64,000 bases of DNA. Origin: an uncultured Granulosicoccus sp. (GTDB taxonomy: Bacteria; Pseudomonadota; Gammaproteobacteria; Granulosicoccales; Granulosicoccaceae). Of the stretch, positions 8,175 to 16,891 are shown piece after piece. The position numbers and the translations under genes are program-made. The stretch spans positions 42,924 through 106,923 of the forward strand of contig CANLXI010000025.1 of assembly GCA_947495035.1 (NCBI GenBank), read 5' to 3'. Each line of letters opens with the position of its first letter. Position 1 is the stretch's first letter. The notes under the pieces were generated by a model. That model was given only the letters and a program-made list of their open reading frames with translations, was not told the origin of the DNA and made no database searches.

Positions 8175-9827
8175 ATGCCGATGGATACCCTGGCCGATGC
8201 CATCGACGCCCTGTGCGAAGCCGAACGCGGATTCCATTTCACCTCACGTTCGCAGCCAGATTCGACGATCAGCCACCTGGCGCTGCGCTCGGATGTCAGA
8301 CGTCTTGCTCGCAAACTTCGCTTGCCGGAAGATGCACCAGGTGACAGACTTGTCATTGCCGTACCGGACCAGAGAACCTTCCTGCTACTGTTCCTGGCAG
8401 TGATTCGTGCGGGTCTGGTGGCTGTACCGGTGCCTCCGCCTGGCCTGACGGCAGATCTGACGGCCTACAGTACCGACATTGAACGCATACGCAGAGTCTG
8501 CGGCGCCAGACGCATACTGACCACAGATTCCCTGCACCAGCGTCTGCAGGCCAACCACCCACCGGGAAGCCTTGTCCCCTGGTCGGAGCTACAGGCCGGT
8601 GAAGAAACCGGGGAACTGGGCAGACCAACCACCTCCAGTACGGCACTGATCCAGTTCACCTCTGGCAGTACCGGCTCTCCGAAGGGGGTCGAGCTGACTC
8701 ATGGCAACGTCATCAGCAATGCACGGGCCATCGAGCAGGCACTGGCGATCGATCCAGTGCATGATCGTGGCTTGAGCTGGCTGCCCTTTCATCATGACAT
8801 GGGCTTGATGGGGTTTCTGATCGCCCCCGTGCTGATTCAGGCATCCACCTGGTATCTGCCTCCCATGGAATTCGCAAGGCAACCGCGACGCTGGCTGGAG
8901 TTGATGAGTCAGACTGAAGCGACGATCTCCTATGCACCCAACTTCGCCTATGAGATGGCGGCGAGATCTGTGAAGAAAGCGCAATGCCGGGACTGGAACC
9001 TGTCTGCATGGCGAGTGGCCGGGTGTGGGGGCGAACCTGTCTTGCCGGAGGTGCTGGAACATTTTGCGCGACAACTGGAACCGGCAGGCTTCAACAGGAA
9101 GGCCTTTGTACCAAGCTATGGATTGGCCGAGGCCACCGTGGCAGTTGCCATATCAGCGCCACAGCGTGGAGTCATTCTGCAGCGCGCCCGTTCTGCCAAT
9201 GGTGACGGCACCACGGCGGTTTCCTCGGGACGAGCGATCAAGGATACCGCTATCCGTATCGTCTCCTCCGACAACACCGAGCTGGCGGATGGCAAGGAGG
9301 GCGATATACAGGTGAGAGGACCAGGCGTTGCCCGACGCCTCTGGTGTGAAGACGGTCCACAGCCATCAACCCGTCACGATGGTTGGCTGAGCACCGGAGA
9401 CAATGGATTCCTGTATCAGGGAGAGCTGCATGTCACAGGGAGAAACAAGGAAACCATCGTGATCAACGGTCGAAACTACCATGCACATGACATTGAGGAG
9501 TGCGTGCAAGATCTGGAGGGAATACGTCGTGGTGGAATCGTCGCCTTTGGCAGACCGCAGGACGGCAGCGAGCAACTCGTGCTGGTTGCAGAAAACCGAT
9601 CGGTGCTTGCCATGGACACGATTCAACACCAGCTACGAGCAGCGATACGCCAACGACTTGGACTGGCAGTTGCTGATATCGTCATCGTCGAGCGTGGCAT
9701 CATATCCAGAACCACCAGCGGCAAGATCAGGCGTCATGCGCTCAAACAGGCCTATCTCGCCGGCGAATTTACACGATTGTCATCAGACTCTCTGGAATCC
9801 GCCAGACCCGCTGTTGCCTGTACCTGA
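8175..9827 (+). CDS. fatty-acyl-AMP ligase (FAAL-type adenylating enzyme)
   Basis: An ANL-superfamily enzyme of 550 residues that activates a carboxylic acid as an acyl-adenylate. The AMP/ATP-binding loop is IQFTSGSTGSPKG near 157-169, followed by HHDMGLMGFLIAP near 203. The adenine motif region is PSYGLAEATVAV near 314, the hinge is STGDNGFLYQGELHVTGR near 405-422, and the C-terminal lysine region is TSGKIRRHALKQAYL. These sequences match FAALs, which pass acyl groups to carrier proteins rather than to CoA. The neighbouring ACP is the obvious acceptor. The start is three bases past the GNAT stop. The acid chain length is unknown. Confidence 0.88.
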   Translation: MPMDTLADAIDALCEAERGFHFTSRSQPDSTISHLALRSDVRRLARKLRLPEDAPGDRLVIAVPDQRTFLLLFLAVIRAGLVAVPVPPPGLTADLTAYSTDIERIRRVCGARRILTTDSLHQRLQANHPPGSLVPWSELQAGEETGELGRPTTSSTALIQFTSGSTGSPKGVELTHGNVISNARAIEQALAIDPVHDRGLSWLPFHHDMGLMGFLIAPVLIQASTWYLPPMEFARQPRRWLELMSQTEATISYAPNFAYEMAARSVKKAQCRDWNLSAWRVAGCGGEPVLPEVLEHFARQLEPAGFNRKAFVPSYGLAEATVAVAISAPQRGVILQRARSANGDGTTAVSSGRAIKDTAIRIVSSDNTELADGKEGDIQVRGPGVARRLWCEDGPQPSTRHDGWLSTGDNGFLYQGELHVTGRNKETIVINGRNYHAHDIEECVQDLEGIRRGGIVAFGRPQDGSEQLVLVAENRSVLAMDTIQHQLRAAIRQRLGLAVADIVIVERGIISRTTSGKIRRHALKQAYLAGEFTRLSSDSLESARPAVACT

Positions 9828-9876
9828 AGTGTCGTTTTACTGCGCGCGCAGGCCTGTCTGACACAGTGTTCATCAA

Positions 9877-9899
9877 CTATTATTGACCATTGATAATAG
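9877..9899. promoter_or_regulatory. AT-rich inverted repeat before the hybrid kinase
   Basis: CTATTAT at 9877-9883 and ATAATAG at 9893-9899 form a perfect 7-bp dyad around TGACCATTG. It lies about 50 bp ahead of the kinase start, in an AT-rich stretch unlike the surrounding sequence. It could be an operator or overlap the promoter; no regulator can be assigned. Confidence 0.4.
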
Positions 9900-9950
9900 G
9901 CTTTGTAATATCGAATAAAGTCGGCCTGATGCCGTCTGTCATGGCCTCTC

Positions 9951-12900
9951 ATGGTGCATGTGGTGGTCGTCGGATCACTTGGGATGCTGCGCACCGTGTG
10001 TAGTCACGCTGTATTGAAACGACAGGGATCAACCTTGGATCACGATAAACGCGAGCGACAGCCCGGCTTTCTCCGGGGAGGCGGCGAAATGGGCTCGCGC
10101 ATGCGATCGCTCGACTGGAGCCTTACCCCACTGGGTGATGCTCATGACTGGCCTGTGCCTCTGCAGATCACCTTGCGCACCATGCTGACCACCCGCCACC
10201 CGATGTTCATTTTCTGGGGCCCCGAGCACTATTGTTTCTACAACGATGCCTACTCTGAATGTATCGGTCCGGAAAAACACCCCTCGATACTCGGTAGCCC
10301 GGGGCGCGAGTCCTGGAAGGAGATCTGGCCGATCATCGGCCCACAGATCGAACAGGTCATGGCCGGTGGTGAATCCACCTGGCATGAAAATCAACTTGTA
10401 CCGATCATCCGCTACGGTCGACTCGAAGAGGTGTACTGGACCTACAGTTACGGCCCCGTCTACGATCCTGATTCGCCATTCAAGGTAGGCGGAGTACTGG
10501 TTGTCTGCACCGAGACCACGCAGCAGGTTCGGGCCCAACAGGAACTGCAACAGGCCGATGCGCGCTGGCGCACCCTGTTCGAGCAGGCCCCCGGCTTCAT
10601 CTGCGTACTGGAAGGACCCGATCACCGCTTCACCTACGCCAACACGCGCTTTCGTGAGGTGGTGCATCGAAAGGTGGCAGTGGGCGACACTGTTGGCGAA
10701 CTGTTCCCCGATCTGCGGGACCAAGGCTTCAAGGAACTGCTCGACGAGGTCTATCAGTCCGGCGAGGCCTATGTGGCAGCGTCAGCCCCCATCGACCTTG
10801 CCGTCGACGCTACCGGCAAGACTGAAAGACGTTATCTGGATTTCGTGTACCAGCCCATTCGCGATGTTGCCGGCAGAGTAACCGGTATCTTCGTCGAGGG
10901 CGCTGATGTGAGCGAGCGTGTCAATCAGGAGCGCCTGATTCGTCTGAGTCAGGAGCGCCTGAACCTGGCGATAGAGGCAGCTGGTCTGGCCCTGATTCAT
11001 GTCGACCTGGAAAAGAACCAGATCATGTACTCGAATGAATTTCGGGCACTGGTCGGCTGGGAGGACGAACCCGAACCTTCCTGTGACCAGGTACCCGACC
11101 TGTTTCATCCGGACGATCAACAGCGACTCAGAGCACTCTATCAGCAAGCGATTCAGGACGATGGCAGCATCCGTATCGACACCACCGCCAGGCTCCTGTG
11201 TCGCAATGGTGTCTGTCGCTGGGTAAGATTGCAAAGCCGAACCATCGTGACCAGGCAGGGAACGACATCGGTCCCCTCCGAGTTCATCGGCACTTTCACC
11301 GACATTTCAGCGGAACGCGAAGTGCAGGAGGCCTTGCACGAAGCACGACGTCAGGCAGAAGTCGCAAACGAGACAAAGAGTGCTTTCCTTGCCCACATGA
11401 GTCACGAGATTCGCACGCCGATGAGTGCTGTGCTGGGTTATGCCGATCTGCTGGCCATGCGAACCGATGATGCAGAACAAACAGAATACCTGCACATCAT
11501 CAAGCGCAATGGTCAGTTTCTGCTGGACATCATCAACGACATTCTCGATATTTCGAAGATAGAATCCGGCAAACTCGACATCCAGCAGATCGACTTCTCC
11601 ATCCAGGAGTTCATCGATGATGTTCGCTCGATGATGGCGGTACGCGCATCCGAAAAAGGCATCGACTTCGAAGTGATTTTTCTGAGTGCCGTCCCCGGAG
11701 TCATCCGAAGTGATCCGCAACGACTCAAACAGATTCTGGTGAATCTGATCGGCAATGCAATCAAGTTTACCGAAACCGGTTCTGTTCAACTGTCGGTGCG
11801 ATTCATTCGCGGCACGAACTCGCAATTGAAATGCGCCATCGTGGATACCGGTACCGGCATGTCCAGTGAACAACTGGGCCGTCTGTTTCAGCCCTTCAGT
11901 CAGGGAGATGGATCAATCAATCAGCAATTCGGAGGCACCGGTCTGGGTCTTGCCATCAGTCAGCGACTGGCGGCCTATCTGGGCGGCAAGATCACCGTCG
12001 AGAGTACACCTGGCAAAGGCAGCTGTTTTTCCTTTTCGATCGATTGCGATATTCTGGAAGAAAGGCCTTCGGTGGAAGCGAGTCCTGGAAGTACAGAGCA
12101 GAGCAAGCCTGTCGGACCGGTTTCACTGCGGCAGGGGGCACGGGTTCTGGTGGTTGACGATCACGTCGATATTCGTCAGCTGATCGCACAATACCTGCAG
12201 GATGCCGGTGCCAGCGTGGTGACCAGTCAGGACGGTGTCGAGGCAATCAACCACATAGAAAGGATCATGAGCGGAACGGAACCCGCTGTCGATCTCGTTC
12301 TGCTGGACATGCACATGCCACGACTCGATGGCTACCAGTGTGCACAGCGACTACGCGCACTGGGGTTCGACAAGCCAATCATCGCACTGACCGCCAACGT
12401 CATGCCGAACGACGTGAAGCGCTGTATCGACAGCGGCTGCTGTGCCTTCCTGAGCAAACCCATCGACGCTCAGTCCATTCTTGACGCCGTCGCCCCTTTC
12501 CTGCCCGTTGCAGAGGCCGTGGCCCCCTCTGACTTGACGGTAGTACCTGAGAACATTCAGCCCGAGACAGAGTCAACTGTCGCAATGTCATCCGCAGCAA
12601 CTCGGGTATTGGTGGTGGATGACGCTTCCGATCTGACCCGTCTCTATCAGCGACTGCTCAATCAGAAGGGCTTTGACACGTCAACCGCCGGCGATGGCAA
12701 GACCGCTTTGCAACTGGCAAAAACGACTCGTCCGGAAATCGTGATGCTGGACATCAACCTGCCGGACATGAGCGGACTCGATCTGATAAAAGCCATGAAG
12801 TCGGTGCCCGGCCTGCAGCATTCTCGCTATATCGCCCTTTCCGGCCACGCGGCATCCGCAGACGAGCGTGCCTCAATGGCTGCAGGATTCGATCATCATC

Positions 12901-12974
12901 TGGTCAAACCGGTTTCGCTGGGTGATCTGCTGAGAGTGATCGGCCAGACGGACCCTATCATTAGCGAAGCCTGA
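9951..12974 (+). CDS. hybrid sensor histidine kinase with PAS domains and two receiver domains
   Basis: A 1007-residue signalling protein. There is no membrane segment, so it should sense in the cytoplasm. Three PAS-like regions occupy about residues 40-190, 195-325 and 335-460. The dimerisation/phosphoacceptor motif is HMSHEIRTPM with His485. The ATPase domain has NLIGNAIKFT, DTGTGM and GGTGLGLAIS (about 590-680). Two receiver domains follow: one near 730-850 with Asp786 in LLDMHMP, the second near 885-1000 with Asp934 in MLDINLP. It is not clearly coupled to a partner regulator. The ATG at 9951 gives an N-terminus lacking family similarity until FLRGGGEMGSR, so a later TTG near 10035 is an alternative. 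Confidence 0.92.
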   Translation: MVHVVVVGSLGMLRTVCSHAVLKRQGSTLDHDKRERQPGFLRGGGEMGSRMRSLDWSLTPLGDAHDWPVPLQITLRTMLTTRHPMFIFWGPEHYCFYNDAYSECIGPEKHPSILGSPGRESWKEIWPIIGPQIEQVMAGGESTWHENQLVPIIRYGRLEEVYWTYSYGPVYDPDSPFKVGGVLVVCTETTQQVRAQQELQQADARWRTLFEQAPGFICVLEGPDHRFTYANTRFREVVHRKVAVGDTVGELFPDLRDQGFKELLDEVYQSGEAYVAASAPIDLAVDATGKTERRYLDFVYQPIRDVAGRVTGIFVEGADVSERVNQERLIRLSQERLNLAIEAAGLALIHVDLEKNQIMYSNEFRALVGWEDEPEPSCDQVPDLFHPDDQQRLRALYQQAIQDDGSIRIDTTARLLCRNGVCRWVRLQSRTIVTRQGTTSVPSEFIGTFTDISAEREVQEALHEARRQAEVANETKSAFLAHMSHEIRTPMSAVLGYADLLAMRTDDAEQTEYLHIIKRNGQFLLDIINDILDISKIESGKLDIQQIDFSIQEFIDDVRSMMAVRASEKGIDFEVIFLSAVPGVIRSDPQRLKQILVNLIGNAIKFTETGSVQLSVRFIRGTNSQLKCAIVDTGTGMSSEQLGRLFQPFSQGDGSINQQFGGTGLGLAISQRLAAYLGGKITVESTPGKGSCFSFSIDCDILEERPSVEASPGSTEQSKPVGPVSLRQGARVLVVDDHVDIRQLIAQYLQDAGASVVTSQDGVEAINHIERIMSGTEPAVDLVLLDMHMPRLDGYQCAQRLRALGFDKPIIALTANVMPNDVKRCIDSGCCAFLSKPIDAQSILDAVAPFLPVAEAVAPSDLTVVPENIQPETESTVAMSSAATRVLVVDDASDLTRLYQRLLNQKGFDTSTAGDGKTALQLAKTTRPEIVMLDINLPDMSGLDLIKAMKSVPGLQHSRYIALSGHAASADERASMAAGFDHHLVKPVSLGDLLRVIGQTDPIISEA

Positions 12975-13019
12975 AGCGGAAAAAAAGCCCGCTATGCCAC
13001 ATCAATATGTGCGACCCAG

Positions 13020-13322
13020 TCAGTCCTCCCAGCGATAGCCATTGTCCGGTTCAGGTGTCTCGTCAGGAGACACCTCGGATTTCCTGCCTCCCCGCTTTTC
13101 CCAGTAATCATCGTTCGGATAGGCACTTTCACTGTGCTTGCCCTGATCCTTTTCATCATCCGGGTGCTCATTCTCGGCACTCTTGATGTCGGATCTGCCG
13201 GACTTGGCTGTTCCATCCACGCTGTTCGCGTTATCGGCGTTATCGGCGTTGTCGGCGTTGTCGGCGTTGTCCGTCAATCTGCTGCGCTTGTCATCTCGAG
13301 CCTTGTTGTCAGGAATACTCAT
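13020..13322 (-). CDS. small hydrophilic protein with Asn-Ala-Asp repeats
   Basis: A charged, probably disordered protein of about 100 residues without a known family. Near the N-terminus it has five in-frame Asn-Ala-Asp/Asn triplets, encoded by a 9-bp tandem repeat at 13228-13272. The rest is rich in Asp, Glu, Lys and Ser. The start at 13322 has AGAGG ten bases upstream; an ATG at 13331 sits too close to that site. There is no export signal. It lies between the convergent end of the kinase gene and a 13-bp repeat array. The composition is odd enough that translation should be treated as likely rather than certain. Confidence 0.5.
   Translation of the reverse strand: MSIPDNKARDDKRSRLTDNADNADNADNADNANSVDGTAKSGRSDIKSAENEHPDDEKDQGKHSESAYPNDDYWEKRGGRKSEVSPDETPEPDNGYRWED
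13228..13272. repeat. 9-bp tandem repeat inside a coding region
   Basis: Five 9-mers: two GCGTTATCG, two GCGTTGTCG and a final GCGTTGTCC. The unit is a multiple of three, so copy changes keep the reading frame of the small Asn-Ala-Asp protein. Confidence 0.9.
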
Positions 13323-13420
13323 CGTCTTCATGCCTCTTGCGTCGACGTCAAACTATCCTGATTCGATGGCAACCACTCCAGAATCTGACATTTCTGCAGA
13401 TATTACAATCCAACGTTTCA

Positions 13421-13537
13421 CCCAACCGCACTACCCAACCGCACTACCCAACCGCACTACCCAACCGCACTACCCAACCGCACTACCCAACCGCACTACC
13501 CAACTGCACTACCTGTCTGCACTACCCGTTCGCACGA
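13421..13537. repeat. 13-bp tandem repeat, nine units
   Basis: Six exact copies of CCCAACCGCACTA are followed by one copy with a single change and two diverged copies. The array ends 14 bases before the stop codon of the last giant-operon gene. Confidence 0.95.
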
Positions 13538-13551
13538 CGCCCCCTGCTCCC

Positions 13552-16500
13552 TCAACGAATCGCATCGGATATCCCCGCGGCATCTCCGCTATCGATCAGA
13601 TCATTGAAAAATCCGAACCAGGTGGAGAATGCGCCCGGTCGACCATCGGGATTCCAGATCGAGCGTTCCAGCAAGTCCCTGTCGTTGGCTGCGGGCGAGA
13701 AGATATTGGGCTTGATACGTCCCAGCCCCGAACCGGACGCCAGTTGTTGCAATGCCTCGAGACAGTCTTCCGGATCATCCGGCACCAGATTCACCGCCAG
13801 TCCCAGCGAGTTGGCCAGAAGTTGCAGGCGGGTGGCACGCACGGCTGTGGGTCGCCCCATGGTGACATTCTCGTCAAACAGCGTGGCAGCCAGTGAACTG
13901 TCAAACGTCAGGCCACGTCGCCAGAAGTGAGTAGATCCCAATGCCATCCAGACGTCATCCACGACAATGGCAGACGCCGCCAGATGCCAGGGCCGCCCGG
14001 GACCGGCAATCGGTGTCACCCATGCCAATCGCGAGGCATTGGCATCGGCGAGCTCTTTCAGCGCGGCATTGATGCCAGCCTTGCGGATATCCTTCAGCCG
14101 ATCTGGTCTGTCGGGCAGAAAATTCTCCGGTACGATCAGCATGACGCACAAGCCCGGTCGCTCCGCCCAGCGATTCCTGATCGCCTGAATCCAGTCAAGA
14201 TCATCACCGTCCACATCGTTATCGATGCAAGGCGTCTGGATGTAGACAAAGTCCTCTGCCCGTTCGATGGCAGTGGTCACGGCACGCGCAAATTCGTTCA
14301 CGCCGTCAGCGGTTTTCCGTATCAAGCGATCGACACCGGCGGCCGCGGCATCATCATCGAATGTCGCCGTATCGATCAAGGGATCCAGGTTCTGCCCCGT
14401 GGCAGCTTCAATGGCATTTTTCAGATCCACCCAGCTTTGTCCCGGTGTATGACTGGCCATGGCTGCGGTGACATAGGCACGCACGATCGCATCGCCCGTG
14501 ACTCCGTGTGCAATGGTTTCCAGTACGGCAGACCACTGTGTGGTGCCGGTGACAGCGGGTGCCACGGGCATCGGGGTAGACACCGCCGTGAGGTACTCAC
14601 CCAGACCTGTCGAACGCCGCTCATCCATCAAGGGGATCAAGGCTGTGGCAGCAGGCCCTGCCAGAGACAGGCCCAGTGAGCCGATCTCCGGTGCTGCGGG
14701 CAACCCGGCGTGCGCCAGCCGAGGCGGCGCTGCTTCGTGATAGTGCTCACGCAATTCTCCGGCACCCACCGTAGCAATCAGGTTCGCTGCATCATTGGCA
14801 ACGAGTTCGAATCGCTCCATGGAAGGCGCAGCGGCTCCCAGGGTACCGGGATCAGTCAGATGACTGCGTGCTCGATGCACACGCGTTGCCGTACCACCGA
14901 CTTCCGCCAGAGTACCTGCAGGGGTATCGGTAAACGCAGGCGACGTCGTGATCAAGGTGTCATCCGCCATTGCCGCATTGCTCAAGGTCGCGGCAATCCT
15001 GTCCGCTGCCGCCAGTGTCTGTGTATCCAGCAATGCATGCGGTGTCGTGTCGGGATCGCCGGACACCACCATGACATGATCACCCGGCTGCCAGCTGGCA
15101 CTGCCGGTCGTGAAAGTCGCAGCACGTTCGCACACGAACAGACTTTCGCTTCCGTCCAGTGCGGAGGCGTCGAGACGAGAACCACCCGCTACCGCAGGCC
15201 GAATGACCCGCTGGTCCATGAACATGGCCGATGAGCCGCCGGATATCACCATGGCATCGAAACTGATGAACACGGGGTCACCGCCCGGATCGGTCGGGCC
15301 GCTCGTTCCATCGGGTATCGGCACGATCACCCGCGCAAGTCCAGCGCCATCGAACGCAGCAGCCCCGCCGTCAAGACGTTTTCGCTTGCCGGTAAGTTCA
15401 TCCCGCGCATGCGTATAGAGCCTGACCCATCCATCGCTGCTGACATCCGGCGTTCTGACATCGATCAGCACAGTCTGGCCCTCGCTGGTGTCACCGCTGA
15501 CCGAGCCCTCCCCCGCCAGTGGGAACACCTCGTATTCCAGTCTGAGTGGCAGCACAGCGCTACCGGACGCTACCGGCGACGAGGCACCACCATGTGTATC
15601 CATGACGGGTGCCATGGCTGTCGCCGCACCGCCCGCCAGCGTCGTCATGACAGCACCCGCCATTGCATCCATGGACAGCAGCACGGGGTTGCCGGCGCTG
15701 TTCTGCAACGGGGCAAGCCGGGTCATCGGATTGGCCTGCGCGCTGTCGTCCCGCCCTGCTCCCACTGCCAGACTCTCCACATCCAGCATGGCGATGCGTA
15801 GATAGTCTCGTGCCAGAGCAAAGACCGGACTTGCAGTTGTCCAGCCGGAAAACAGAGCCCCGGAAGCCGCAACCGGTGCGACAGGAACAGGCACATAGGG
15901 ACCATTGGGCAACGGCGCCATCCGGGGAATCGGCACCAGATCGGTTGCCGGGGCCGTACTCAACTGCAAGCCGGGGCTGGTACCGATCGTGAACAGTGAG
16001 TTACTGCTGTCAATCGCCGTCAGGCCCGATGTGGCGAGACGAGCCGCAATGGCAGAATCCAGCGGCCCTTCACTGGGCGAGACCAGGTGCGCGATTCGTC
16101 CAGCCGCCGTCGCTGCCGTTCGCGACAGACTGGCATCGGTTTCGGTGGCCAGATTGGTCCAGACTGCTGCGTTGGCAGGGTCTGACATGAAGGACCACAT
16201 GGAGGCAACGGCTCCGGGGTCGACCGCTCTTCCACGGTGATCGAAACACCAGAGCCTGGCACTGTTGAGAGGAATACCGGTGCGGTTCTGTACAAGGATG
16301 GCACTGTCATGATCCGGCCGACACAGCTCCGTCACCGGCGTACCATTACCCAGCGTGCCGGCAAGAGACAGACCCAGGAATTCGGCGCGCTTCGCGTCGG
16401 TATCGAATTCACTGGCCAGATCGGTTTCACGCAGATTGTTCATGTCGGTGGGGGGATCGGGTATTTCCAGGGCAAAGGATCGTATCCGCAACCGACTCGG

Positions 16501-16869
16501 TGTATTGGCAGCCGTCAGGGCCGAACCATCCGGCTGTGGCACCACCTGCGTCAAAGTCCAGAGTCGCAGCTCCACTTCGGGCAGCAATGTGTGCAGAACG
16601 ACCAGACTGTCATCACTGAACGCTGCATCGCCGTTTGCATCACGCAGGGTCTGCAGTATCGCTGGACGCGTGCTGGTGGCCACGGCATAGGAACGCGTCC
16701 CTCCGGCCGGGGCACGCCATTCCATGTCCACCACCAGGGGTACCGTTACGGACAAGTCGGCATTCGGTAGAGCCAGGACCGGCAAGGTTGCGCTGTCGTG
16801 GCGAAACCACGGCCCAAGTGCCGGTGAAGCAAGACCCAGAGTATCCGGTGTGGGGTTCAGCGCAGGCAT
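13552..16869 (-). CDS. large hypothetical protein with degenerate phospholipase-D-like C-terminus
   Basis: The third gene of the giant-protein operon, 1105 residues, with AAGGAG about nine bases before the ATG and 22 bp after the previous stop. There is no signal peptide. About 1-480 is beta-rich and Ala/Pro/Thr-rich. A region near 860-990 resembles one half of a phospholipase-D fold: strand DFVYIQTPCIDND near 870, LCVMLIVPENF near 895, and HLAASAIVVDDVWMALGSTH near 960. The HxKxxxxD catalytic signature is broken: His is displaced and no Lys occurs at its place, while VVDD and GS remain. This suggests a structural or binding role rather than hydrolysis. No close family is recognised. Confidence 0.75.
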   Translation of the reverse strand: MPALNPTPDTLGLASPALGPWFRHDSATLPVLALPNADLSVTVPLVVDMEWRAPAGGTRSYAVATSTRPAILQTLRDANGDAAFSDDSLVVLHTLLPEVELRLWTLTQVVPQPDGSALTAANTPSRLRIRSFALEIPDPPTDMNNLRETDLASEFDTDAKRAEFLGLSLAGTLGNGTPVTELCRPDHDSAILVQNRTGIPLNSARLWCFDHRGRAVDPGAVASMWSFMSDPANAAVWTNLATETDASLSRTAATAAGRIAHLVSPSEGPLDSAIAARLATSGLTAIDSSNSLFTIGTSPGLQLSTAPATDLVPIPRMAPLPNGPYVPVPVAPVAASGALFSGWTTASPVFALARDYLRIAMLDVESLAVGAGRDDSAQANPMTRLAPLQNSAGNPVLLSMDAMAGAVMTTLAGGAATAMAPVMDTHGGASSPVASGSAVLPLRLEYEVFPLAGEGSVSGDTSEGQTVLIDVRTPDVSSDGWVRLYTHARDELTGKRKRLDGGAAAFDGAGLARVIVPIPDGTSGPTDPGGDPVFISFDAMVISGGSSAMFMDQRVIRPAVAGGSRLDASALDGSESLFVCERAATFTTGSASWQPGDHVMVVSGDPDTTPHALLDTQTLAAADRIAATLSNAAMADDTLITTSPAFTDTPAGTLAEVGGTATRVHRARSHLTDPGTLGAAAPSMERFELVANDAANLIATVGAGELREHYHEAAPPRLAHAGLPAAPEIGSLGLSLAGPAATALIPLMDERRSTGLGEYLTAVSTPMPVAPAVTGTTQWSAVLETIAHGVTGDAIVRAYVTAAMASHTPGQSWVDLKNAIEAATGQNLDPLIDTATFDDDAAAAGVDRLIRKTADGVNEFARAVTTAIERAEDFVYIQTPCIDNDVDGDDLDWIQAIRNRWAERPGLCVMLIVPENFLPDRPDRLKDIRKAGINAALKELADANASRLAWVTPIAGPGRPWHLAASAIVVDDVWMALGSTHFWRRGLTFDSSLAATLFDENVTMGRPTAVRATRLQLLANSLGLAVNLVPDDPEDCLEALQQLASGSGLGRIKPNIFSPAANDRDLLERSIWNPDGRPGAFSTWFGFFNDLIDSGDAAGISDAIR

Positions 16870-16891
16870 GGGTGCATCTCCTTTGTCGGCA

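Noticed and set aside
13183..13930. Forward frames across the 13-bp repeat and the end of the giant operon
   Set aside because: Composition comes from the repeat (Tyr-Pro-Thr-Ala-Leu), and the rest is antisense to the 1105-residue gene.
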